DNA of 64,000 nt from Roseicyclus sediminis (lineage in GTDB: Bacteria; Pseudomonadota; Alphaproteobacteria; Rhodobacterales; Rhodobacteraceae). Position 1 is the first letter of the stretch. The number at the start of each line of letters is the position of its first letter. This document shows positions 17,900 through 27,783 of the stretch, one piece after another. The stretch covers positions 62,001 to 126,000 of the forward strand of contig NZ_JAOPHT010000012.1 in assembly GCF_025515305.1 (NCBI RefSeq), in the 5' to 3' direction. The notes beneath the pieces are model-generated. The model was not told where the DNA came from and did no database searches. It saw nothing but the letters and a program-made list of their open reading frames with translations. The translations under genes and the position numbers were made by a program.

Positions 17900-19174
17900 A
17901 TGGCGCTGCGCGACGAGGATCCCATCCACCCGGCCAGGCCCCCGATCGATCCCGAGCCGGGCCTGAGGCCGACGCCGCCCCAGGTGGCGCCGCCGCCGCG
18001 GCAGGGCTGGCTGTCGCCGCTGAACCGCCGCCGCTGGCAGAACTTCAAGGCCAACCGCCGCGCCTACTGGTCGCTCTGGATCTTCGCGGTCCTTTACGGC
18101 CTCAGCCTCTTTGCCGAGGTCATCTCCAATGAGAAACCGCTCCTGGTCCAGTACCAGGGTGGGTACTACACGCCGATCTGGAACTTCTACCCGGAGACGG
18201 AATTCGGCGGCGATTTCCGGACCGAGGCCGTCTACCGGGATATCGAGGTGCAATGCCTCATCGTGTCGGGCGGCCTGGAGGATTGCTGGGACGACCCCGA
18301 GGCGGTGATCGCCGAGGTGCAGGAAACCGGCAGTTTCAACGGAGAGGCGGTGGAGGCGGGCTGGATCGTCTGGCCGCTCATCCCGTACAGCTACAACACG
18401 GTGAACGACCTCGGCCGGGCGGCCCCCTCGCCGCCGGATGCCGACCACTGGCTGGGCACCGATGACACCGCACGCGACGTGCTGGCACGCGTCATCTACG
18501 GCTTCCGCCTCTCGGTCAGCTTCGCGCTGGTGGTGACGTTTCTCACGTCGGTCATCGGCATCGCGGCCGGTGCGGCTCAAGGGTATTACGGCGGCCTTCT
18601 CGACCTGATCTTCCAGCGGATCATCGAGATCTGGAACTCCACCCCGAGCCTCTACATCATCATCATCATATCCGCGATCTTCACGATGGATTTCTGGCTG
18701 CTGGTGTTCCTGATGGTGCTCTTCGGCTGGACGGGCCTCGTGGGGGTGGTGCGTGCGGAATTCCTGCGGGCGCGAAACTACGAATACGTCCGCGCGGCCC
18801 GCGCTCTCGGCGTCGGCAACGGCACGATCATGTTCCGCCATGTGCTGCCGAATGCCATGGTTGCGACGCTGACCTTCCTGCCGTTCATCGTGACGGGGAC
18901 GATCGGCGCGCTCGCCTCGCTCGACTTCCTCGGCTTCGGGCTGCCTTCGGCGGCACCGTCACTGGGCGAGATGACGCTGCAGGCCAAGAACAACCTCGAC
19001 GCGCCGTGGCTGGCCTTCACCGCCTTCTTCACCTTCGCGATCATGCTGTCGCTTCTGGTCTTCGTGTTCGAAGGCGTCCGCGACGCGTTCGACCCGCGCA
19101 AGACCTTCAGCGGCCCGGCCGTGGCGGAGGATACGGGCGATGCGGGCGCGCTCGAAGCGGGGGGCACGAAATGA
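17900..19174 (+). CDS. yejE: peptide ABC transporter permease, YejE type
   Basis: 424 residues from the ATG at 17900 (TGAGG upstream, 4 nt after the yejB stop). A proline-rich cytoplasmic N-terminus (about 1-45), a first helix, a large periplasmic insertion and then the DppC/OppC core with the EYVRAARALGVGNG coupling motif. Length and insertion match YejE. The stop overlaps the yejF start by 4 nt. Confidence 0.93.
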   Translation: MALRDEDPIHPARPPIDPEPGLRPTPPQVAPPPRQGWLSPLNRRRWQNFKANRRAYWSLWIFAVLYGLSLFAEVISNEKPLLVQYQGGYYTPIWNFYPETEFGGDFRTEAVYRDIEVQCLIVSGGLEDCWDDPEAVIAEVQETGSFNGEAVEAGWIVWPLIPYSYNTVNDLGRAAPSPPDADHWLGTDDTARDVLARVIYGFRLSVSFALVVTFLTSVIGIAAGAAQGYYGGLLDLIFQRIIEIWNSTPSLYIIIIISAIFTMDFWLLVFLMVLFGWTGLVGVVRAEFLRARNYEYVRAARALGVGNGTIMFRHVLPNAMVATLTFLPFIVTGTIGALASLDFLGFGLPSAAPSLGEMTLQAKNNLDAPWLAFTAFFTFAIMLSLLVFVFEGVRDAFDPRKTFSGPAVAEDTGDAGALEAGGTK

Positions 19175-20775
19175 GCGATCCGATCCTCGACGTGCGCAAC
19201 CTCACCATCGACTTCCGCCAGGGCGCCTCGGCAAGCCGCGCCGTGCGCGGTGTGACCTTCACGGTCGGCCGTGGCGAAACCGTCGCGCTGGTCGGCGAGT
19301 CTGGCTCCGGCAAGTCGGTGACCGCGCTCTCGACCGTATCGCTCCTGCCCGAAGCGGCCGAGATCGGCGGGTCGGTGCGGTACGAAGGCCAGGAGATGGT
19401 CGGCGCCGCCGAGGCGGAACTGCGCGGCATCCGGGGCAACGACATCAGCTTCATCTTCCAGGAGCCGATGACGTCGCTGAACCCGCTGCACACCCTGGAA
19501 AAACAGATCGCGGAAAGCCTCGCGCTGCACCAGGGCCTGACCGGGCAGGCGGCGCGCGACCGTATCATCGAACTCCTCAACCGCGTCGGCATCCGCGACC
19601 CCGAAAGCCGCCTGGGCGCCTATCCCCACCAGTTGTCGGGCGGGCAGCGGCAGCGCGTGATGATCGCCATGGCGCTTGCCAACGACCCCAAGCTCCTGAT
19701 CGCGGACGAACCCACCACCGCGCTCGATGTGACGATCCAGGCGCAGATCCTCGAGCTTCTGGCCGAACTGAAGCGCGACCTCGGCATGAGCCTTCTGTTC
19801 ATCACCCATGACCTCGGCATCGTCCGGCGCATCGCCGACCGCGTCTGCGTCATGAAGGACGGGCTGATCGTGGAGCAGGGCAAGACGGCGACGATCTTCG
19901 ACGATCCGCGCCATCCCTATACCCAGAAACTCCTCGCGGCCGAACCTGCCGGGACGCCGAAGCCCGTCCCCGCAGGTGCTCGGGAGATCGTTTCGACGGA
20001 TGCCCTGCGGGTCTGGTTCCCGATTCAGCGCGGGTTGATGCGGCGCACGGTGGGCCATGTGAAGGCCGTGAACGCCGCCAGCGTGCAGGTCCGGTCGGGC
20101 GAGACGCTCGGCATCGTCGGCGAGAGCGGGTCGGGCAAGACCACGCTGGCGCTGGCCGTGCTGCGCCTCATCTCCTCGCAGGGGCCGGTCGTCTTCATGG
20201 GGCGCAACATCCAGGGGCTGAAGTCGCGTGAATTGCGCGGCGTCCGGCGCGAGATGCAGGTCGTCTTCCAGGATCCCTACGGCAGTCTCAGCCCCCGGAT
20301 GACCGTCGAGCAGATCGTCTCCGAGGGTCTAGCCGTGCATGGCATCGCGCGCGGCGAGCGGCGCCGGCTCGTGGCCGACATCCTTCAGGAAGTGGGCCTC
20401 GACCCGCGCATGATGGACCGCTATCCCCACGAGTTCTCGGGTGGGCAGCGTCAGCGCATCGCGATCGCGCGCGCGATGATCCTGCGGCCGAAACTCGTCG
20501 TGCTGGACGAGCCGACCAGCGCCCTCGACATGACGGTGCAGGTGCAGATCGTGGAGCTTCTGCGCCGGCTGCAGGCCGATCACGGGCTCGCGTATCTGTT
20601 CATCAGTCACGACCTGAAGGTGGTGCGCGCGCTGAGCCACAAGGTCATCGTGATGAAGCAGGGCGATGTCGTCGAAACCGGCGACGCGGAGGACCTGTTC
20701 CGCAATCCGCGCCACGAATACACGCGGGAACTGATGCGCGCGGCATTCGGCCAGACGCCCGGGAACGCGGCCTGA
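19171..20775 (+). CDS. yejF: peptide ABC transporter, fused double ATP-binding protein, YejF type
   Basis: 534 residues holding two complete ATPase domains in one chain. Domain 1 has Walker [10 protein letters not shown] near 44-52 and signature LSGGQRQRV; domain 2 has GESGSGKTT near 319-327 and signature FSGGQRQRI. Walker B motifs read [12 protein letters not shown] and [12 protein letters not shown]. The start at 19171 ([11 protein letters not shown]) overlaps the yejE stop (ATGA). It powers the YejABE importer. The operon ends 24 nt before the convergent hemN. Confidence 0.94.
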   Translation: MSDPILDVRNLTIDFRQGASASRAVRGVTFTVGRGETVALVGESGSGKSVTALSTVSLLPEAAEIGGSVRYEGQEMVGAAEAELRGIRGNDISFIFQEPMTSLNPLHTLEKQIAESLALHQGLTGQAARDRIIELLNRVGIRDPESRLGAYPHQLSGGQRQRVMIAMALANDPKLLIADEPTTALDVTIQAQILELLAELKRDLGMSLLFITHDLGIVRRIADRVCVMKDGLIVEQGKTATIFDDPRHPYTQKLLAAEPAGTPKPVPAGAREIVSTDALRVWFPIQRGLMRRTVGHVKAVNAASVQVRSGETLGIVGESGSGKTTLALAVLRLISSQGPVVFMGRNIQGLKSRELRGVRREMQVVFQDPYGSLSPRMTVEQIVSEGLAVHGIARGERRRLVADILQEVGLDPRMMDRYPHEFSGGQRQRIAIARAMILRPKLVVLDEPTSALDMTVQVQIVELLRRLQADHGLAYLFISHDLKVVRALSHKVIVMKQGDVVETGDAEDLFRNPRHEYTRELMRAAFGQTPGNAA

Positions 20776-20799
20776 GGGCAGACGGGCGGGGCAGGTGGC

Positions 20800-22155
20800 T
20801 CAGAAGGCCGCGGAATGCCCTTCGGCACGCATCTCGTAGCCGTCGAATGCCCGCGCGATCATCCGGGCGAGCGGACGCCCCTCCTCGGTGATCTCGAAAC
20901 CGTTTTGCGTGGTGCGCGTCATGCCGGGGAAGGCTTCGTCTACGCTCCGGTAGAGCCGGCGCAGCGTCAACTCGTCCACGCCATACTCAGCGATGAGAGG
21001 CGCAGACTCGATCGCGAAATCGCACAGGAGCATCTCGATCATCCGGCCGCGCCAGTGATCTTCGCCCTTGAAGATGTGTCCACGGCCCGTGGCCATCTGG
21101 CCCTCGCGGACGGAAGCCTGGTATTGCGCGGTGCCGCTGGCATTCTGGGCGAAGCCCTGCGGGAAACGCGAAATGGCACTCGCGCCAAGACCGATCAGCA
21201 CATCGCAGGTGTCGTCGGTGTAGCCCTGGAAATTCCGCCGCAGGTGACCCGAGCGCGCGGCCACGGCCATCGAGTCGGAGGGCCGCGCGAAATGGTCGAT
21301 GCCGATTTCCTGGTAGCCGTCCCACAGGAACAGCCGCCGTGCCGTGTGGAACAGGTGCAGACGTTCCTCGGGGCTCGGAAGCGCGTCCGTCGGGATCATC
21401 GCCTGGCGCTTGGCCATCCACGGCACATGCGCATAGCCATAGAGCGCGACCCGGTCGGGAGAGAGCGAAAGCAGCATCTGCACGCTCTCGGCCATGCGGG
21501 CCTGGTTCTGGTGCGGCAGACCATAAAGGATATCCGCGTTGAGCGAGCGGATGCCATGGGCGCGCAGGGCCTCGACCGTTTCGCGCGTAACCTCGTAGCC
21601 CTGGATCCGGCCGATCGTCTTCTGGATGTCCTCGTCGAAATCCTGCACCCCGATCGAGGCGCGGTTCATGCCGATAGCGGCCAACGCATCAAGGCGGGCC
21701 TCATCGATTTCGTTCGGGTCGATCTCGACCGAGAACTCGGCGCCACGGGCAAGCGGCATGGCTTCGAGGATCGTGTCCGCGAGGCTGTGCATCTGTTCCG
21801 GCCTGAGCAGCGTCGGCGTGCCCCCGCCCCAGTGCAGGCGCGCGATGCGCACGCCTTCGGGCAGGATGGCAGCGAGGTTCGCGACCTCCTGCCTGAGGCT
21901 ATCCACATAGGCGTTCACGGGCGCGTCCGACCGGGTGCCCTGCGTTCGACAGGCACAGAACCAGCAGAGCCTCCGGCAGAACGGCACATGCATGTAGACC
22001 GAGATCGCCGACCCCTCGGGGATCGCGCTGACCCAGTCGCGGAAGACAGCACCCGTGACGTCGTTCGAGAACTTGGTGGCCGGCGGATAACTGGTATACC
22101 GCGGTACCTTGGCATCGAAGAGTCCGAGCCTGCGAAGTTGCGCAAGATGCTCCAT
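20800..22155 (-). CDS. hemN: oxygen-independent coproporphyrinogen III oxidase
   Basis: 451 residues, radical-SAM enzyme that converts coproporphyrinogen III to protoporphyrinogen IX without oxygen. The cluster motif C60-x3-C64-x2-C67 is visible (with a further Cys at 69, as in HemN), followed by LHWGGGTPT and the SIGVQDFDE block. The ATG at 22155 gives the normal HemN length. There is no Shine-Dalgarno sequence before it, and a -10-like TAGTAT lies only 5 bases upstream, which suggests leaderless translation (see the promoter feature). It is divergent from fnrL. Confidence 0.95.
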   Translation of the reverse strand: MEHLAQLRRLGLFDAKVPRYTSYPPATKFSNDVTGAVFRDWVSAIPEGSAISVYMHVPFCRRLCWFCACRTQGTRSDAPVNAYVDSLRQEVANLAAILPEGVRIARLHWGGGTPTLLRPEQMHSLADTILEAMPLARGAEFSVEIDPNEIDEARLDALAAIGMNRASIGVQDFDEDIQKTIGRIQGYEVTRETVEALRAHGIRSLNADILYGLPHQNQARMAESVQMLLSLSPDRVALYGYAHVPWMAKRQAMIPTDALPSPEERLHLFHTARRLFLWDGYQEIGIDHFARPSDSMAVAARSGHLRRNFQGYTDDTCDVLIGLGASAISRFPQGFAQNASGTAQYQASVREGQMATGRGHIFKGEDHWRGRMIEMLLCDFAIESAPLIAEYGVDELTLRRLYRSVDEAFPGMTRTTQNGFEITEEGRPLARMIARAFDGYEMRAEGHSAAF

Positions 22156-22159
22156 TAAG

Positions 22160-22205
22160 ATACTACTTGGAGTAGAACGCGCGCCCTCACTTTGATGTGG
22201 ATCAA
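22160..22205 (-). promoter_or_regulatory. FnrL box and -10 element of the hemN promoter
   Basis: A perfect FNR-type palindrome TTGATGTGGATCAA occupies 22192-22205 in the hemN/fnrL intergenic space. On the minus strand TAGTAT (22165-22160) sits where a -10 hexamer belongs. The box centre (22198.5) is 43.5 nt from the A of the hemN ATG, so class II activation at -41.5 would start transcription at or within two bases of the ATG. The same box centre is 41.5 nt from the fnrL ATG, so it may also regulate fnrL. Confidence 0.8.
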
Positions 22206-22239
22206 ACGGGGCCAGCCATCCCGGCCGGAGGAGCTCTCC

Positions 22240-22983
22240 ATGTCCAGCAAGCAGCTCGCCTTCCCGCAATCGCAATGCGCCGACTGCCCGATCCGTCATC
22301 GTGCGGTTTGTGCGCGTTGTGAAACAGATGAACTCGAAAAACTTGAGGCCATCAAATATTACAGGAGTTACGAAGCTGGACAAACCATCATCTGGGCAGG
22401 CGACAAGATGGATTTCGTCGCCTCGGTGGTGCACGGCGTCGCATCCCTGACCCAGACCATGGAAGACGGTCGCCGGCAGATGGTCGGCCTGCTTCTGCCC
22501 TCCGATTTTCTCGGCCGTCCGAACCGCGAATCGGTCGCCTACGACGTCACGGCGACGACCGATCTGCAGCTGTGCTGTTTCCGCCGGGTTCCGTTTCTCG
22601 ACATGATGGACGATACGCCGCACATCGCGCAGCGTCTCCTCGAGATGACGCTCGACGAGCTTGACGCGGCGCGGGAGTGGATGCTGCTTCTCGGCCGCAA
22701 GACGGCGCGCGAGAAAATCGCGAGTTTCCTGTCCATCATTGCCAGGCGCGATGCCACCTTCAACAACAGCGGCCACGGCGATGTGGCCTTCGATCTGCCC
22801 CTGACGCGGGAAGCGATGGCCGACTACCTCGGCCTCACGCTCGAGACTGTCAGCCGGCAGATGTCGGGGCTGAAGAGGGACGGCGTGATCCGGCTGGAAG
22901 GCAAACGGCACATCGTCATCCCGGACTTCGACCTGCTCATGGACGAGACGGGCGACGACGCCGACGGCGGCATCCTCAGCTAG
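22240..22983 (+). CDS. fnrL: Crp/Fnr-family anaerobic regulator FnrL
   Basis: 247 residues. Four N-terminal cysteines (C13, C16, C24, C27 in the CADCPIRHRAVCARC region) are the [4Fe-4S] ligands region of FnrL, with further cysteines near 112 that can complete the cluster. A cyclic-nucleotide-like beta-roll follows, then a dimer helix and a C-terminal HTH whose recognition helix LTLETVSRQMSGLK contains the E-SR motif that reads TTGAT half-sites. GGAGGAG lies just upstream of the ATG. It should control the four FnrL boxes in this window. Confidence 0.95.
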   Translation: MSSKQLAFPQSQCADCPIRHRAVCARCETDELEKLEAIKYYRSYEAGQTIIWAGDKMDFVASVVHGVASLTQTMEDGRRQMVGLLLPSDFLGRPNRESVAYDVTATTDLQLCCFRRVPFLDMMDDTPHIAQRLLEMTLDELDAAREWMLLLGRKTAREKIASFLSIIARRDATFNNSGHGDVAFDLPLTREAMADYLGLTLETVSRQMSGLKRDGVIRLEGKRHIVIPDFDLLMDETGDDADGGILS

Positions 22984-23043
22984 GGGCGCTCCGTCCCAAC
23001 GCCATGCCGGATGGGTTCGTCCTTGCCCGGCCCGCTCAATAGA

Positions 23044-23085
23044 AGCGCCCCGAACCGCGATGGGTTCGGGGCGCTCTTTGTTTTC
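23044..23085. terminator. bidirectional terminator between fnrL and usp
   Basis: A perfect 13-bp stem, AGCGCCCCGAACC (23044-23056) with GGTTCGGGGCGCT (23063-23075), encloses a 6-nt loop and is followed by a T-rich CTTTGTTTTC on the fnrL side. It separates two convergent genes. Confidence 0.9.
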
Positions 23086-23098
23086 AAGCCCTTCCGCG

Positions 23099-23938
23099 TC
23101 AGTGGGCCATGAAGACCGGCACCTTCGCATGCTCGAGCATGTTGCGTGTCGCGCCGCCCAGGATCGCCTCGCGGAAGCGGGAATGGCCGTAGGCGCCCAT
23201 CACCAGGAGATCGGCATCGATGTCCTCGACATGCCGGGCGATCACCTCGCTGACGCGCGGCAGGGTCTGGGGCTGAAGGCAGACCTCCACGTTCGCGCCG
23301 TGGCGGGTCAGCATCTTCGACAGCTCGGCGCCGGGATCGGCCGTTTCGGACCCGTGCCGCTCGGGCGCGACGATGCAGATCGAGACCTTCTTGGCCGCAA
23401 CGAGAAGCGGCAAGGCACGGCGCACCGCGGCCAGCGCTTCGGGAGAGTCGTTCCAGGCGATGACCACGGTCTCCGGGGTCAGGACGGGGGGGGCGCCCTC
23501 GGCCAGCACGATCACCGGGGCGTGGCCCTGGAACATGGCGGCCTCGACGACCACCGGGGCGTCGGCCGGAAGGTCTTCGCCGTAGGGCTTGGGCAGCACC
23601 ACGAGGTCCGAGAAGCGGGCCCTGCGCGCGACGATGGTGGTCACGCTGGCGGACTGCGCCACCATCGCCTCCACGCCCCAGCTGATGGATGCCCGGCCAA
23701 GACGCTCGCGGGCAATCGTCTCGATCCGGCCGGCCTCCGCCTGCGCCTGGGCGAGGGTTTCCTCCAGCATCAAGGCCGTGGCTCCGGCGAAATAGTAACC
23801 CGTCTGGGTACGGTCGATTCCGATACACAGAACGTCGAGATGCGCTCCGGCCGCGTCTGCCACGCTGATCGCAGCGTCCAGAACCGGTTCGGCGTCGTCG
23901 GTTTCGGTCAGGATCGTGAGAATGCTCTTGTAGGCCAT
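23099..23938 (-). CDS. universal stress protein, tandem Usp domains
   Basis: 279 residues with two Usp-fold halves. The C-terminal half has the nucleotide-binding signature in MGAYGHSRFREAILGG near 245-260; the N-terminal half is degenerate. The gene at this position, divergent from ccoNOQP, is conserved in Rhodobacter. An FnrL box and a TATCAG -10-like element (23972-23967) precede it, so induction at low oxygen is likely. The molecular role is unknown. Confidence 0.9.
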   Translation of the reverse strand: MAYKSILTILTETDDAEPVLDAAISVADAAGAHLDVLCIGIDRTQTGYYFAGATALMLEETLAQAQAEAGRIETIARERLGRASISWGVEAMVAQSASVTTIVARRARFSDLVVLPKPYGEDLPADAPVVVEAAMFQGHAPVIVLAEGAPPVLTPETVVIAWNDSPEALAAVRRALPLLVAAKKVSICIVAPERHGSETADPGAELSKMLTRHGANVEVCLQPQTLPRVSEVIARHVEDIDADLLVMGAYGHSRFREAILGGATRNMLEHAKVPVFMAH

Positions 23939-23994
23939 TGAACCCTCCTCGGTGCCTTTCCGGACACTGATAGGATGAGGCGGTCTGCGGCACC

Positions 23995-24008
23995 TTGACC
24001 TGCGTCAA
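23995..24008 (-). promoter_or_regulatory. FnrL box upstream of usp
   Basis: TTGACCTGCGTCAA is a perfect TTGAC-N4-GTCAA palindrome. Its centre is about 41 nt upstream of the start site predicted from the TATCAG element, the class II activator position for usp. Confidence 0.78.
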
Positions 24009-24025
24009 GCACTCAACCTCAGGTT

Positions 24026-24039
24026 TTGACATGGATCAA
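24026..24039 (+). promoter_or_regulatory. FnrL box upstream of ccoNOQP
   Basis: TTGACATGGATCAA matches the FNR consensus with one half-site variation. It is centred about 117 nt before the ccoN ATG. Activation of cbb3 oxidase by FnrL at low oxygen is established in Rhodobacter. Confidence 0.82.
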
Positions 24040-24149
24040 TGCCCGGCCATTCGTCATCCGCGATGTGGAGGCAGATGGAACAGCTCTGGATGGCTGAGCC
24101 CGAGTCGTAGTGGGCCCGTCGGAACCGGAGCATGACGAAGGGACGATCA

Positions 24150-25751
24150 ATGCTTGATTACCTGAAGCTAGCGATCCTTGGCGTCGTCGTGGTGTGTGCC
24201 GCGATCGCCGCCAACTACGCAAGGGACGCGGCCTATCTCGTCCACGCCCTGCTCATCATGGCGTCGGCGGGTGGCGTGTTCTTGTGGCAGCTGCGCCGCA
24301 CGGGCGAGCCCAGGGTGCCGGCACCGGCCAACGAATACATGGACGGTCCGGTTCGGGCCGCCGCGATCGCCACCGCCTTCTGGGGCGTCGTAGGCTTCCT
24401 GGTCGGTGTCACGATCGCCTTCCAGCTGGCCTTTCCCGTGCTCAACTTCGAGTGGGCGCAGGGCTATCTCAACTTCGGGCGGCTTCGTCCCCTCCATACC
24501 TCGGCGGTGATCTTCGCCTTCGGGGGCAACGCGCTTCTGGCGGCTTCGTTCTACATCGTGCAGCGGACGTCCGCGGCACGTCTGTGGGGCGGCGGGCTGA
24601 CGTGGTTCGTGTTCTGGGGCTACCAGCTCTTCATCGTCATGGCGGCGACCGGCTACCTTCTGGGCTCGACGCAGGGCCAGGAATACGCCGAGCCCGAATG
24701 GCTGGTGGACCTGTGGCTGACGATCGTCTGGGTTGCGTTCCTCGCCGTCTACATGGGCACGCTCCTCAAGCGAAAAGAGCCGCACATCTACGTCGCGAAC
24801 TGGTTCCTGCTGAGCTTCATCGTCACCGTCGCGATGCTCCATGTCGTCAACAACCTGCAGATCCCCGTCTCGATCTTCGGCTCCTCTTCGGTTCCGGTGA
24901 TGTCGGGCGTGCAGGGCGCGATGACGCAGTGGTGGTATGGCCACAACGCGGTGGGCTTCTTCCTGACCGCCGGCTTCCTCGGCATGATGTACTACTTCAT
25001 CCCGAAACAGGCCGAGCGGCCGGTCTACAGCTACAAGCTGTCGATCATCCACTTCTGGGCGCTGATCTTCCTGTACATCTGGGCCGGTCCGCACCACCTG
25101 CACTACACCGCGCTCCCCGACTGGGCCTCGACGCTCGGCATGGTGTTCTCGGTCGTGCTGTGGATGCCCTCCTGGGGTGGCATGATCAACGGCCTGATGA
25201 CCCTCTCGGGGGCATGGGACAAGCTTCGGACCGACCCGATCCTGCGGATGATGGTGACCTCCGTCGCGTTCTACGGCATGTCGACCTTCGAAGGCCCGAT
25301 GATGTCGATCCGCGCGGTCAACTCGCTGTCGCACTACACCGACTGGACCATCGGCCACGTGCACTCCGGTGCGCTCGGCTGGAACGGGATGATCACCTTC
25401 GGGATGCTCTACTACCTGTTCCCGAAACTGTGGAACAAGCAGCGCCTCTACAGCCTCAAGGCCGTCTCGTGGCACTACTGGCTCGCGACCATCGGCATCG
25501 TGCTCTACGCCGCCTCGATGTGGGTGACGGGGATCATGGAAGGCCTGATGTGGCGTGAAGTCGACGCGCAGGGCTTCCTCGTGAACTCCTTCGCCGACAC
25601 CGTCGCCGCGAAATTCCCGATGTACGTGGTCCGTGGCCTGGGCGGGGTCCTGTTCCTCACCGGTTCGCTGATCATGGCCTGGAACCTCTGGATGACCGTG
25701 AAGAAAGGCGAGGTCCGCAAGGACGCGCCCGTCGCGGCACCGGCAGAATAA
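24150..25751 (+). CDS. ccoN: cbb3-type cytochrome c oxidase subunit I
   Basis: 533 residues from the ATG at 24150 (AAGGGAC upstream; an ATG at 24132 is also in frame). The heme-copper oxidase catalytic subunit with about 12 helices and the conserved histidines that bind low-spin heme b, heme b3 and CuB (for example in [28 protein letters not shown] and [16 protein letters not shown]). It reduces O2 to water with high affinity and pumps protons. First gene of ccoNOQP. Confidence 0.97.
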   Translation: MLDYLKLAILGVVVVCAAIAANYARDAAYLVHALLIMASAGGVFLWQLRRTGEPRVPAPANEYMDGPVRAAAIATAFWGVVGFLVGVTIAFQLAFPVLNFEWAQGYLNFGRLRPLHTSAVIFAFGGNALLAASFYIVQRTSAARLWGGGLTWFVFWGYQLFIVMAATGYLLGSTQGQEYAEPEWLVDLWLTIVWVAFLAVYMGTLLKRKEPHIYVANWFLLSFIVTVAMLHVVNNLQIPVSIFGSSSVPVMSGVQGAMTQWWYGHNAVGFFLTAGFLGMMYYFIPKQAERPVYSYKLSIIHFWALIFLYIWAGPHHLHYTALPDWASTLGMVFSVVLWMPSWGGMINGLMTLSGAWDKLRTDPILRMMVTSVAFYGMSTFEGPMMSIRAVNSLSHYTDWTIGHVHSGALGWNGMITFGMLYYLFPKLWNKQRLYSLKAVSWHYWLATIGIVLYAASMWVTGIMEGLMWREVDAQGFLVNSFADTVAAKFPMYVVRGLGGVLFLTGSLIMAWNLWMTVKKGEVRKDAPVAAPAE

Positions 25752-25765
25752 GGAGGGCCTGACAG

Positions 25766-26497
25766 ATGGCTAACCTCGACGGTCACAAGAAGATCGAAAC
25801 CAACGCGACCCTCCTTCTGGCGCTCAGCTTCCTGGTCGTCACCGTGGGTGGCATCGTGGAAATCGCCCCGCTGTTCTACCTGGAGAACACGATCGAGGAC
25901 GTGGAGGGCATGCGCCCCTACTCCCCGCTCGAGCTCGCCGGCCGGGAGATCTACATCCGGGAGGGCTGCTATGTCTGCCACTCCCAGATGATCCGGCCCA
26001 TGCGGGACGAGGTGGAACGCTACGGGCACTACTCGCTCGCGGCCGAAAGCCAGTACGACCATCCGTTCCAGTGGGGCTCCAAGCGGACGGGTCCGGACCT
26101 CGCCCGCGTGGGCGGCCGCTACTCGGACGAGTGGCACGTCGATCACCTGCGCAATCCGCAATCGGTGGTCCCGGAGTCGGTGATGCCCTCCTACGGGTAT
26201 CTCGCCAATGCCGAGATCGACGGCGAATACATCGCCGACCTGATGCGGACGCACCGTATCGTGGGCGTGCCCTACACCGACGAGATGATCGCCGAGGCGC
26301 GTTTCGACTTCGTGCAGCAGGCGACGGACTTCGGTGACAGTGGTGTGGTCGAACGCTACCCCGGTGCGCAGCAGCGGGACTTCGACGGCAACCCCGCGGT
26401 AACCGAGATGGACGCGCTCGTGTCCTATCTCCAGATGCTCGGAACGCTGGTCGACTTCTCGACCTTCTCCGAAGACGAAGCTCTGGCGAGCCGGTAA
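25766..26497 (+). CDS. ccoO: cbb3-type cytochrome c oxidase subunit II (monoheme)
   Basis: 243 residues. One N-terminal membrane anchor (about 13-38) and a periplasmic cytochrome c domain with heme motif CYVCH at 68-72, preceded by the family-typical GREIYIREG. It starts 14 nt after ccoN with an AGGAGG-like site. It hands electrons to CcoN. Confidence 0.97.
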   Translation: MANLDGHKKIETNATLLLALSFLVVTVGGIVEIAPLFYLENTIEDVEGMRPYSPLELAGREIYIREGCYVCHSQMIRPMRDEVERYGHYSLAAESQYDHPFQWGSKRTGPDLARVGGRYSDEWHVDHLRNPQSVVPESVMPSYGYLANAEIDGEYIADLMRTHRIVGVPYTDEMIAEARFDFVQQATDFGDSGVVERYPGAQQRDFDGNPAVTEMDALVSYLQMLGTLVDFSTFSEDEALASR

Positions 26498-26512
26498 GGG
26501 AGGACCTGAACG

Positions 26513-26728
26513 ATGGAAGACACCTACACCATCATGCGGGTCTTCGCGGGAAGCTGGGGGATGATGTTCCTCCTCCTGAGCTTCCTCGGAGTGATCCTGT
26601 TCACGCTGCGACCCGGCAGCCGGCAGGTGCACCGCGACACCGCGAACATCCCGTTCCGCTATGACGACCGGCCGGCCGGGGACGACGAGCCTGCCATGAC
26701 CCGCCAGTTCAAGGAGGCGCGGCAATGA
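26513..26728 (+). CDS. ccoQ: cbb3-type oxidase small subunit CcoQ
   Basis: 71 residues with one membrane helix (about 14-34, WGMMFLLLSFLGVILFTL) and a polar C-terminus. Position between ccoO and ccoP, and the ATGA overlap with ccoP, identify it. CcoQ stabilises the complex. Confidence 0.93.
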   Translation: MEDTYTIMRVFAGSWGMMFLLLSFLGVILFTLRPGSRQVHRDTANIPFRYDDRPAGDDEPAMTRQFKEARQ

Positions 26729-27639
26729 CCGAAGACAAGAACAAGCACCCCGAGGAGCAAGTCCTCATGGAGGGTGATCCGGATACCACCGGCCATTCCT
26801 GGGACGGCATCAAGGAGTTCAACAACCCCCTTCCGCGTTGGTGGCTGTGGACCTTCTACGCCTGCATCGTCTGGGGGATCGGCTACACGGTGCTCTATCC
26901 CGCCTGGCCGCTGATCAACGGGGCGACGCCCGGCATGCTCGGTTTCTCGACGCGGGCCAACGTGGCCGACGAGATCCAGCGCTTCGACGACATGAACGCC
27001 GACATCCGTCAGCGGATCACCGAGGTCGAGCTTGCCGCGATCAACCCGACCGACAACCCGGATCTCTACAACTACGCGATCCAGGGCGGTGCCGCGACCT
27101 TCGCGACGTGGTGCTCTCAGTGTCACGGCTCGGGCGCAGCGGGGGTCCAGGCCTCGGGCTATCCGAACCTGCTCGACGACGACTGGCTCTGGGGCGGCAC
27201 CATCGACGAGGTGCATTACACCATCAGCCACGGCATCCGGAACGAGGACGATCTGAACGCCCGGTATTCCGAGATGACCGCGTTCGAGGGCATCCTGACC
27301 GAGGAAGAGATCGGCGCGGTCGTGCAATACGTCCGCAACATCTCGGGGCAGGAGCATGACGGCGCGCTGGTCGAGCTCGGGGGGCAGGTCTTCTACGACA
27401 ACTGCGCCGCCTGCCACATGGACGACGGGACAGGCGACCAGTTCCTGGGAGCGCCCAACCTGACGGACGCGATCTGGCTCTATGGCGGATCGGAGGATGC
27501 GATCGAGTACACGGTGCGCAATGCCCGCTTCGGCGTGATGCCGCCGTGGTCGGCCGACGCCTCCGAGGTCGGGCGCCTCTCCGAGGCCGAGGTCCGCTCG
27601 GTCGCGGTCTACGTCCACTCGCTTGGCGGCGGCCAGTAG
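26725..27639 (+). CDS. ccoP: cbb3-type cytochrome c oxidase subunit III (diheme)
   Basis: 304 residues. An N-terminal cytoplasmic stretch with EFNNPLPRWWLWTFY leads into a membrane helix, then two cytochrome c domains with heme motifs CSQCH (130-134) and CAACH (227-231). It accepts electrons from soluble or anchored cytochromes. Start overlaps ccoQ by 4 nt. Confidence 0.97.
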   Translation: MTEDKNKHPEEQVLMEGDPDTTGHSWDGIKEFNNPLPRWWLWTFYACIVWGIGYTVLYPAWPLINGATPGMLGFSTRANVADEIQRFDDMNADIRQRITEVELAAINPTDNPDLYNYAIQGGAATFATWCSQCHGSGAAGVQASGYPNLLDDDWLWGGTIDEVHYTISHGIRNEDDLNARYSEMTAFEGILTEEEIGAVVQYVRNISGQEHDGALVELGGQVFYDNCAACHMDDGTGDQFLGAPNLTDAIWLYGGSEDAIEYTVRNARFGVMPPWSADASEVGRLSEAEVRSVAVYVHSLGGGQ

Positions 27640-27654
27640 GCCCCCGCCCCAAGA

Positions 27655-27729
27655 ATCCGGCGACCCCTCCCGGTCGCCGGATCGGCACCGGTCCCGGTCC
27701 TGTTCGCGCGTTTCCTACGGGACCGGTGC
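27655..27729. other. two perfect intergenic inverted repeats after ccoP
   Basis: ATCCGGCGACC (27655-27665) pairs with GGTCGCCGGAT (27672-27682) over a 6-nt loop. A second pair, GCACCGGTCCC (27685-27695) and GGGACCGGTGC (27719-27729), spans a 23-nt loop. Neither is followed by a T-run, so they may protect the ccoNOQP mRNA 3' end rather than terminate. Confidence 0.6.
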
Positions 27730-27762
27730 CTACCTTCCTCCTCAATCCAGAGACCTCCCGAG

Positions 27763-27783
27763 CCCGGCCAGCGCCGGGTTTTT
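27763..27783 (+). terminator. rho-independent terminator for ccoNOQP
   Basis: Stem CCCGGC (27763-27768) and GCCGGG (27773-27778) with loop CAGC, followed by five T and then GAGTTTTT. Confidence 0.8.

Noticed and set aside
14746-18054. A 1102-codon open frame on the minus strand opposite yejA-yejE
   Set aside because: It is the antisense shadow of three clear ABC transporter genes. The translation is His/Arg/Asp-rich with no domain, as expected opposite high-GC codons.
22155-23130. A longer hemN reading extending through fnrL on the opposite strand
   Set aside because: The extension is antisense to fnrL; the ATG at 22155 gives the normal HemN length.
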